This document shows positions 58,431-64,000 of a stretch of 64,000 bases of DNA, piece after piece (the stretch's first letter is position 1; each line of letters starts with the position of its first letter). The position numbers were made by a program, and so were the translations under genes. The stretch is from contig NZ_LMEC01000026.1 in NCBI RefSeq assembly GCF_001425265.1, positions 589,718 to 653,717 of the forward strand, in the 5' to 3' direction. The notes under the pieces are model-generated. The model was not told where the DNA came from. It saw nothing but the letters and a program-made list of their open reading frames with translations, and searched no databases. Origin of the DNA: Massilia sp. Root418. GTDB lineage: Bacteria > Pseudomonadota > Gammaproteobacteria > Burkholderiales > Burkholderiaceae_D.

Positions 58431-59132
58431 TTAGGCGGATCGGGAAATTCCGATGTCTTCAATTTTTGCAATGGAGAACAAAGGCTCAGATCGGCGCATA
58501 AGATCATTGTGGTTCGCCTTTTCTAACACAGCTGTAATTCGGTCACATTCAAGATCGAACTGATTTACGACCCATGTCAATACAACATCACATAGCAGTT
58601 TAAGGTTGCTATAGTTCTCAGCCATGAGTGTTTCCGCGTGAATTGGCAGGGCAAAAATCTTCTCAATCTTGAATTCTTTCTTTCCGTTATTGATAATTGC
58701 CCCCGATATTGACTGCGAGAGGCTATTATCATCATGAGCCAGGTGTTTATTCCTCAATTCCTTAATATAATTGAACGCCCACAAAGCCACCTCTGGCTGC
58801 CCTTTGAGAACCTGATTTGGTTGAAGGAACCGCCGCGCCCCGCTCGAAAAGCATTTTACAAAGTGGGTCACAGCGGAACGCCAGAGCGCTTGCTGTATGA
58901 AGGCGTCGGTGGGGTGCCTGTTGATTCCTTCCAGGCAATTCAATGCAAACTCCAAATCAGCTTGGTGTAACGCAAGATCCGCGAGGAACTTCCCCTCTTG
59001 CCGAGTGAGCGCAATAGTCTTTACCGCGTCAGGGAAGCCCAGTATCTCAAACCGACCATCAACAAAAATGAAATTCAAGGACTCCAATTGTGTGCCTATA
59101 ACTGTTATGTGATAAAAAATACGCCGTACCAT
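58431..59132 (-). CDS. Uncharacterised helical protein with HEPN-like RNxxxxH motif
   Basis: The 233-residue protein is not in a family I can name. Its predicted helices and the central ELRNKHLAHDDN contain an R-x4-6-H element of the kind found in HEPN ribonucleases, with RSAVTHFVKCF before it. The AT-rich gene lies in the island upstream of the PIN and DUF3800 genes on the same strand, with about 220 bases between. A HEPN toxin or antiviral RNase is a reasonable but unproven call. The N-terminal segment ITVIGTQLESLNFIFVDGRF is beta-rich. Confidence 0.5.
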   Translation of the reverse strand: MVRRIFYHITVIGTQLESLNFIFVDGRFEILGFPDAVKTIALTRQEGKFLADLALHQADLEFALNCLEGINRHPTDAFIQQALWRSAVTHFVKCFSSGARRFLQPNQVLKGQPEVALWAFNYIKELRNKHLAHDDNSLSQSISGAIINNGKKEFKIEKIFALPIHAETLMAENYSNLKLLCDVVLTWVVNQFDLECDRITAVLEKANHNDLMRRSEPLFSIAKIEDIGISRSA

Positions 59133-59286
59133 TCCGAGGGTCTGTTTCTGGCCGAGCTCGACCGCCTAGTGAGGATAACATCTTACTCCCAAGAAAAACT
59201 CACCAATTCTCACAACCTATAGCATCGCGCCCGATTCCCTACAGAAGAACGGACGGCCCGTGCAAGCGCCGCCCTGACCGCAACAG

Positions 59287-59785
59287 TTACACGCCCACCG
59301 CCTCGTTAGCATCCTCCAGCACCTTGGCAACCGTCCGGCCCGCGCCCCTCATCGCCACAGACACGCTATTAGACGCCGCAAGCAACGTAGCCGACGATAG
59401 AAGTGCATACCGCTCCGTCACCTTCGCATCCGAATGCCCAAGGATTTTCTGGACCGCATACAGAGTGTGACCAGCATTCACCAAGAACGACGCATGCTGA
59501 TGCCGAAGGTCATGCAGCCGAAGATCAGGCGGTCCAGCCTTCACCCGCAGACGCCCCCCATACTTTATTCACCGCAGTCAGCGGCTCCTTGGTCTGCAAG
59601 TTGATGAAAAGGCTGTCGAACTTCCCCTCAGTGCCTAGCCGGTCCAGGACCTCGATAGCGGTGTCGTTCAACGGGATCATGCGGACGCGCCCTGACTTGG
59701 AGTTCGTTGCCGGAATACGCCATGACTTCGACTGCCTATTGACGACGATGCCTGACTTACATTGTGCCTTGGCGGCCCCGCGCCC
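59287..59785 (-). pseudogene. Tyrosine recombinase (phage-type integrase), truncated and frameshifted
   Basis: The C-terminal catalytic domain of an integrase is readable in two frames. The downstream part has HDLRHQHASFLVNAG, LGHSDAKVTERYALL (catalytic His/Arg and the Tyr). The upstream part has SKSGRVRMIPLNDTAIEVL, LFINLQTKEPLTAVNKVWG. The frames are joined in a run of six G at about 59558-59563; one G fewer restores VWGRLRVKAG. A stop codon lies just upstream of the readable core, so the N-terminal arm and core-binding domains are missing. It is probably the dead remnant of an integrase that could have mediated insertion at tRNA-Asn. Confidence 0.82.
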
Positions 59786-59813
59786 TCTTCGTTAAGACAC
59801 ACACAGCGGCCCT

Positions 59814-59852
59814 AGGTGCCACGCGGACGCCTCCCCATGCCCTCAGGATGGC
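59814..59852. repeat. Imperfect direct repeat, copy A
   Basis: This 39-base segment starting AGGTGCCACGC matches 63262-63300 at 34 of 39 positions in the same orientation. The two copies bracket the H-NS-like pseudogene and the nuclease/HEPN-like genes. It may mark the ends of a cargo insertion or be a duplicated gene remnant. Confidence 0.65.
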
Positions 59853-60042
59853 AGGCCCCGACGGCCCATTAGCACCCCAAGAAACTAGCAAGGTGGCCCC
59901 CTCCCCCAAGCCCGCCCCCAGCACGCAGCCTGCTGTCTTGCGCCGCCCACAGAGTCCAACGAATTATCAGAAGTGCACATAAAACGATTGGTATGGTAAA
60001 TTGTTGCCATCGCCCATGTTGGCTATTAACAAGGAAAATAAC
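59853..60042. other. Non-coding segment upstream of the H-NS-like pseudogene
   Basis: The first half is C-rich and shows no gene. The last 70 bases turn AT-rich and contain an AAGGAAA ribosome site (60031-60037) for the following GTG start, so this is the promoter region of the H-NS-like gene. Confidence 0.5.
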
Positions 60043-60327
60043 GTGTCCTCATATTCCCAAATCCAAGCATAAATCGCTGAACTCCAGAAACAAGCAGAAG
60101 CCGCACGTTCCAGCGAAATTTCGGCAGCTAAGGCTCAGATTGCTGAATTAATGAAGGCACATGGACTTTCTCTGGCTGACTTGACTGGGAAGTCCAAGCC
60201 TGCCAAGACGACCAATCCTGTAGCAGCGAAGTACAAGGATCCTGCGTCGGGAGCAACCTGGACAGGCCGTGGGCGTGCACCTCTCTGGCTCAATGGTCAG
60301 GACAAGGATCAATACCTGATAAAGTAG
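60043..60327 (+). pseudogene. H-NS family DNA-binding protein with an early nonsense codon
   Basis: From a GTG at 60043 with AAGGAAA upstream, the frame reads nine codons, then TAA at 60070-60072, then continues for another 85 codons as a clear H-NS-like protein. IAELQKQAEAARSSE forms the dimerisation helix. YKDPASGATWTGRGRAPLWL is the C-terminal DNA-binding domain typical of Burkholderiales H-NS-like proteins. A single base change (CAA to TAA would suffice) breaks it. No good downstream start keeps the dimerisation helix. H-NS-like genes on islands silence AT-rich foreign DNA, so loss could alter expression of the neighbours. Confidence 0.8.
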
Positions 60328-60329
60328 AA

Positions 60330-60599
60330 ATGCGGCGACAGGGGAGTGGTCATACATCTACATCCGGAGAAGTCAGGACGGGCCTCTTACATAATGCTCA
60401 TTTCTCAGCTAACCAGCAGCGGTATGCAGCATTCCGTGCAGGGGTGGCCATGGATCGTTTATTGGCTACTGGGACGCCTGAAACGGAACGACTGGCGACC
60501 CGTTGGGCACTCGCTTGGGACGTAGTCGCTGGCTGGCCGATGCATCGACGTATGAAGCTACGTATATCGCGTAGTGACCGACACCTTGGGCGAGAATAG
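60330..60599 (+). CDS. Doubtful small reading frame
   Basis: A possible 89-residue protein (RYAAFRAGVAMDRLLATG; TRWALAWDVVAGWPMHRRMK). It has no family match, no signal peptide, and its start directly follows the H-NS-like stop. The codon pattern is less biased than in nearby real genes. It may be a small accessory protein or chance; I list it because nothing else explains the gap. Confidence 0.25.
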   Translation: MRRQGSGHTSTSGEVRTGLLHNAHFSANQQRYAAFRAGVAMDRLLATGTPETERLATRWALAWDVVAGWPMHRRMKLRISRSDRHLGRE

Positions 60600-60663
60600 A
60601 CGGTTATCAAGCCGACATCCATTACCGGCCATTCGATATCACAAAGAACTCGGCAAAAAATAT

Positions 60664-61203
60664 ATGATTAATATTCGGAAAACCGTATCTCACGGTCGAA
60701 TTGGTGAGGCGGTTGTAACAGCGAAGTGTTGGATGCATGGTATTCCTGCTCACAATACTAATGGGCTTCGTGCAAATTTCGCCGGTTCGGATCTTATCGT
60801 TGACACTGCCGATCCACGACGAAAACTCCTTGTGCAGGTGAAGTCCGGCTACGCTCGCGCCTCGCAGGTTTATTTTACCCAGGCAACCGGCGTTGAGGAT
60901 TTAGAGGTCGCAAAATTCAAAGCGGACTTTGTGGTCTTCGTCAATATAGATGAGAAGGTCGGGCAGCAGCATGCACATGATGGCAAGCTCCAGTTCGATC
61001 ATTTTTCCTTTTTTGTCGTGCCGGTAGATGACGCGAACCGGCTGTTTCGTGACGCCGTGCGACGAGAATTTGAGCGGCCAAAAAAGGACGGCGGGGTTCG
61101 TAGTCTGTCGGGCTTGGCTGTTTATGCTACGCCGGGAACGATGGAACCATATCGGGATGCGTGGCAACTGCTCCGATCGGTGCCACATTCAGGCGGAATT
61201 TAA
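60664..61203 (+). CDS. PD-(D/E)xK-like nuclease-fold protein
   Basis: The 179-residue product has the pattern of restriction-endonuclease-like folds. A helix carries E15 (SHGRIGEAVVTAKCWMHG), a strand carries D43 (FAGSDLIVD), and the next strand carries Q58 and K60 (LLVQVKSG). This is the E...D...QxK arrangement of small nucleases and Holliday-junction-resolvase relatives. No DNA methyltransferase or helicase is next to it. The start at 60664 is chosen because the fold begins there; the frame is open 90 bases upstream. It is the most likely nuclease of the island's right-hand gene set. Confidence 0.65.
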   Translation: MINIRKTVSHGRIGEAVVTAKCWMHGIPAHNTNGLRANFAGSDLIVDTADPRRKLLVQVKSGYARASQVYFTQATGVEDLEVAKFKADFVVFVNIDEKVGQQHAHDGKLQFDHFSFFVVPVDDANRLFRDAVRREFERPKKDGGVRSLSGLAVYATPGTMEPYRDAWQLLRSVPHSGGI

Positions 61204-61349
61204 ACATAGATGGTGCAGTTCAGTTGTGCCTTAGTCTTGAAGCGCTGAGTTCAGTCAGTCGAGCTTTGGAGATGCTACCGCATGGTTCAATCCGCTCTGT
61301 CGCACCTGATTTTTTGGAGCCGATCTGAAATCTAGGAAACCTGAAAAAT

Positions 61350-62108
61350 ATGATAGATCGCAACGAACTCCTCCTCAACGACTTTTCAACAAGATCATTT
61401 CGAGACATGGCTGACCGTGATTACATACACGCACGCTTGGCACATCGTCACCGTCTGATTCCGCAATTCCAATGGTCAGCATTGCACTGTTTGGAAAAAT
61501 ATGTCAAGGCTATTCTTCTCTATAACCGGATACCATCCAAGGAACTGAAGCATGAGGTTTCCGAAGGACTATCGCGAATCAATAACGGGGCCAAATTTTC
61601 CATTGACCTGCCGACTGAGTGCCTGAAATTCATAGACCGACTCGAATCCGGAGCCGAATTTCGCTATTTCGAAGTCTCTTATTACAGCAAGCAAGAAGAC
61701 CTTATCCTCTTAGATAAAACTGTTAGTTATTTACGCAGATATTGCCAAGTACTTGACTACAAGATAAAAAACGGCAACGAAGAGGTAAATATTTTGAATG
61801 CCATGATTAACAGGATAAACTCGTCCGCTGCAGACAACGTGATTGACACCTGCATCACTTCTGGATGGCTGGAAGGTATTATGAAGAAAAAAGATCACCC
61901 AGCACGAAATGCCCTGCTATGGAAAAATTTGTATTTTGGAGATAGAAAACGCCACAGCATTACTATGATTTTATATTCTGAGTCCGGCAACTCTCCTCTA
62001 TACCTTCATCCAGAAATTTTAGACCTAGTTCTGCAATATGTTTTCCTACCGAAGAGGATAGCGAATGCGTGGAGAGAGGAGATGCAGAGACGGAAAAAGA
62101 AGGTGTAG
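61350..62108 (+). CDS. HEPN-like helical protein
   Basis: The 252-residue protein begins with a helical pattern like HEPN domains: FRDMADRDYIHARLAHRHRL, then QWSALHCLEKYVKAILLYNRI, where A..CLEK..KA.L is a common HEPN helix. The C-terminal half (LEGIMKKKDHPARNALLWKN, VFLPKRIANAWREEMQRRKK) is basic. A canonical RxxxxH at the end of the fold is not obvious, so the assignment is weaker than for its neighbours. It is AT-rich and stands 146 bases after the nuclease-like gene. Confidence 0.5.
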   Translation: MIDRNELLLNDFSTRSFRDMADRDYIHARLAHRHRLIPQFQWSALHCLEKYVKAILLYNRIPSKELKHEVSEGLSRINNGAKFSIDLPTECLKFIDRLESGAEFRYFEVSYYSKQEDLILLDKTVSYLRRYCQVLDYKIKNGNEEVNILNAMINRINSSAADNVIDTCITSGWLEGIMKKKDHPARNALLWKNLYFGDRKRHSITMILYSESGNSPLYLHPEILDLVLQYVFLPKRIANAWREEMQRRKKKV

Positions 62109-62341
62109 CGTGATATTCCTAAGTTAATTTTTCGGTAGCTCGTGCTGGCTATATAAGAAGCGGGCTTTGCAAGTATAAATTCGAGTAATCTGGAAAAAGT
62201 TACGGTGAGCGATTTTGAACGGGCACAAATGGAGCTTCAACAACGGGACAGTTAACTCTGCCTGATAGTGCACCTGATGCCAAGGAGAAGCTGCCGCCCC
62301 CCCTGGATTGCCCTGCTGACCTAGAGTTAAAGAAGAATATA

Positions 62342-63112
62342 ATGGCTAATCGTAGCATCAAAATCTCGAAAATTACAATACCCGTCGATAAAATTTCTTC
62401 GCTATCCGCTCATGAGCGTTATACTTACTACGTTCTGGGTCACGTATTTAATGAAATGATGACATTGCAGAAACTGGTCGGCTTTGCAATTCCAAAGCAT
62501 AACGATTCTCGAGCACCCCGAAAAAGCGCGGAGTTTGCACAGCTATTCATGATTTTCCGACTGGCCGCTTCAAAGATTTACGAGTTTAAGAATATTGCAA
62601 ATGGAAAGGAAGTAAAGACTAGCTTGGATAAACTGGTTTTCTCCAAAGAGCCTAGACTTCTTGATGAACTTAGAAAATTCAACAAATCGGTTAGTGGAGC
62701 TGCCTGGCTCACAAGATTGAGAAATGGTATGGGATTTCACTATCCGCAATTCGACGAATGGGTTCCTTATACAACACCAGATTCAGGATGGGTGGATGAT
62801 ATAGTGTATGTAGGCGAACAAACTGGCAATACTTTTTATGATGCGTCCGCCTCCGTCGCCTTACACTGGATGTTTGATAAATATCGCAGCGAGAACGTTC
62901 GGGACTCGGTTATGCCTTTAGTTGACGAATTGATAGATATGATCAAGCAACTTGTAAATTTCCTAGAAGCGGTTGTCAGCACAATTATTCTGACACTGGT
63001 ACCCGATGCGGCCCCACAGCCGCTAGGAAAAATGCTCGCCCCTGAACATGACAAAGTATCATTACCTTACTGGACTCATCTTGCTCACATGCGGCGAACA
63101 AAAGATGAATAG
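62342..63112 (+). CDS. Uncharacterised helical protein with HEPN-like RNGMGFH motif
   Basis: The 256-residue protein has no family I can name. It contains LTRLRNGMGFHYPQFDE (near residue 123), where RNGMGFH fits the R-x4-6-H active-site pattern of HEPN ribonucleases, within a mostly helical N-terminal region (ERYTYYVLGHVFNEMMTLQK; AEFAQLFMIFRLAASKIYEF). A hydrophobic helix near residues 200-222 (LVNFLEAVVSTIILTLV) is also seen. A gap of 233 bases without a gene precedes it. It may be a toxin-like RNase of the island. Confidence 0.5.
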   Translation: MANRSIKISKITIPVDKISSLSAHERYTYYVLGHVFNEMMTLQKLVGFAIPKHNDSRAPRKSAEFAQLFMIFRLAASKIYEFKNIANGKEVKTSLDKLVFSKEPRLLDELRKFNKSVSGAAWLTRLRNGMGFHYPQFDEWVPYTTPDSGWVDDIVYVGEQTGNTFYDASASVALHWMFDKYRSENVRDSVMPLVDELIDMIKQLVNFLEAVVSTIILTLVPDAAPQPLGKMLAPEHDKVSLPYWTHLAHMRRTKDE

Positions 63113-63448
63113 TATGATTTCAGCAATGCGCTTCAGATTGACATGCCGAGCATGATTTAATTGATGGACCTCAAACAGCCCCGCGTGGCAGCTTGCCAAC
63201 CGTTTCATCGACGCCCTCGACGCACCCGACGCCCAGGCCCCGCTGCCTCATAGTGCCCCTCAGGTGCCACGCTGAAGCGTCCCCATGCCCTCGGGATCGC
63301 GTCACCACAACGATGTCACAAGCGGCCACTATGCCCAAATGCACCACCCCGGCGCAGTAGTAGGCCCGTCCGGTGGCCGCCTTGGCCCAGCCCTTCCCTA
63401 TAACGACCCACTGAATTCCTGCTCACGTCATAATTGAGGAAATTGACA
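63113..63448. other. Gap before the IS3-type element, with a possible gene remnant
   Basis: Composition switches back to GC-rich at about 63,175. Bases 63172-63276 read as an open frame ending in TGA (QLANRFIDALDAPDAQAPLP near its start) that looks like the 3' end of an older gene without a start. The second copy of the 39-base repeat overlaps its stop. The left end of the transposable element probably lies between 63,400 and 63,448, but I could not define the terminal inverted repeat. Confidence 0.45.
63262..63300. repeat. Imperfect direct repeat, copy B
   Basis: The partner of copy A at 59814-59852 (34 of 39 identical, same orientation). It overlaps the stop codon of the gene remnant described for this gap. 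Confidence 0.65.
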
Positions 63449-63763
63449 GTGAGTACGAAAATGGACGAAGAGGTAAAACGCTGGACGGCCAAGCGCAAGA
63501 GCGCGCTGGTGCTGGAAATCATCCAGGGCAAAACGACGGTCGCGTAAGCAAGCCGTGCCTATGACTTGGCACCATCGGAAGTTGAAGCCTGGGTTGACGA
63601 AGGCAAGCGGGGCATGGAAAACGCACTGCGGGCCAATCCGCTCGATCTACGCGAGCAATACGAGCGCCAGATCAAGGAGTCGCAGGAAGCCTACGGGGAG
63701 GCGATGCTGGAGCTGCGGGTCCGAAAAAAGCTGCAGTCCCTGTTGGGCGAGGACGAGAAGTGA
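63449..63763 (+). pseudogene. IS3-family transposase OrfA with nonsense codon
   Basis: From a GTG at 63449 (or the ATG four codons on) the frame reads EEVKRWTAKRKSALVLEIIQ, then TAA at 63545-63547, then continues as ASRAYDLAPSEVEAWVDEGKR and ends at 63763. This is the HTH and leucine-zipper protein of IS3-type elements; a Glu codon (GAA) at the stop would restore it. OrfB starts with an overlapping GTG. With OrfA broken, this copy should not move by itself. Confidence 0.82.
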
Positions 63764-64000
63764 TCGAGACGATCCGCCAGGGACTCAAAGCAGATGGGTT
63801 GTACGTGTCGACCAGCAAGCTGTGCAAATGGCTGGAGGTGCCGCGCCGCACCGCCTATTACAAGCCGACCAAGGCGGCGCCGAAGGTGAAGCCCGAGCTG
63901 GCCGAGCCCATCAAAGCCATGATCGAGGAATCGCCGTCCTTCGGCTATCGCACGGTGGCGCAGCTGCTGGGCATGAACAAGAATACCGTGCAGCGCATTT
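63760..64000 (+). mobile_element. IS3-family transposase OrfB, 5' part, cut by window edge
   Basis: The frame from GTG 63760, overlapping the orfA stop by four bases, reads SKLCKWLEVPRRTAYYKP and SPSFGYRTVAQLLGMNKNTV, the N-terminal HTH_21 region of IS3-type OrfB. The DDE catalytic domain lies beyond the window. GC-rich composition contrasts with the island genes to its left, so the element probably inserted later and from a host-like source. Confidence 0.85.

Larger units (their letters stand above)
55997..64000. mobile_element. Genomic island inserted at tRNA-Asn (left end to window edge)
   Basis: The left boundary is the broken tRNA-Asn. Inside, base composition is visibly more AT-rich from about 56,300, gene spacing is loose, and the genes are defence-type or broken: DUF3800, PIN, three HEPN-like candidates, PD-(D/E)xK-like, an integrase remnant, an H-NS-like pseudogene and IS3-type transposase genes. 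The right end is not in the window. Whether this is one island or several insertions cannot be decided here. Confidence 0.75.

Noticed and set aside
59403..59795. Plus-strand frame over the integrase remnant
   Set aside because: Antisense to readable integrase motifs on the minus strand; no features of its own.

Overview
The window is GC-rich DNA with dense, often ATGA-overlapping genes. The gene repertoire (type VI secretion, BaeSR-, LytTR- and NarL-type two-component systems, OsmC-YcaO fusion, DUF748, DUF3334, HTH-linked citrate synthase, SrpI-type encapsulin) looks like a Burkholderiales bacterium, most probably Oxalobacteraceae (Massilia/Duganella/Janthinobacterium relatives). This is an inference from protein resemblance, not from a marker gene. 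The window has two parts: a host-like chromosome from 1 to about 56,040, and a more AT-rich, partly decayed island from about 56,043 to the right edge.

1-9,400: one end of a type VI secretion locus. tssK and tssL run rightward. They converge on leftward genes for a peptidoglycan-binding OmpA protein, tagF, tssM and an M15 peptidase resembling TagX. 9,400-25,000: metabolic and regulatory genes. These are an MFS/hydrolase/VOC operon, an HTH-citrate synthase, an orphan ParA, a BaeSR-like pair, a di-haem peroxidase-like lipoprotein, a DUF6351 protein, a subtilisin with a small partner gene, and an OsmC-YcaO fusion. 25,000-33,000: two identical tRNA-Asn genes with terminators flank a TonB-dependent receptor, a very long DUF748 protein, a periplasmic solute-binding protein and a CheX-like DUF3334 protein.

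33,000-47,400: a flavin monooxygenase with a divergent TetR regulator and twin operators; a five-gene translationally linked operon (secreted protein, ABC ATPase, MacB-like permease, LolA-like protein, outer-membrane barrel); a LytS/LytTR operon; a second TetR gene with overlapping operators and a hydrolase; and a NarL-type operon ending in a MipA-like barrel. 48,170-52,430: the best-defined specialised system, a family 2A encapsulin sulfur operon. Its order is rhodanese, serine acetyltransferase (EpsC), SrpI-like shell, and cysteine desulfurase with a roughly 215-residue disordered N-terminus. These proteins would make O-acetylserine for cysteine synthesis, release sulfur from cysteine and enclose the desulfurase in a protein shell. 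52,460-55,930: a DUF6447-tailed protein, DUF2783, a SLAC1/TDT channel and a GlxA-type regulator.

55,997-64,000: a third tRNA-Asn sequence is cut in its anticodon region after 46 bases and followed by foreign DNA. The island carries DUF3800, PIN plus zinc-ribbon, HEPN-like and PD-(D/E)xK-like genes, which are typical of defence islands. It also holds broken genes: a frameshifted integrase remnant, an H-NS-like gene with a nonsense codon, and an IS3-type orfA with a nonsense codon, followed by an orfB cut by the window edge.
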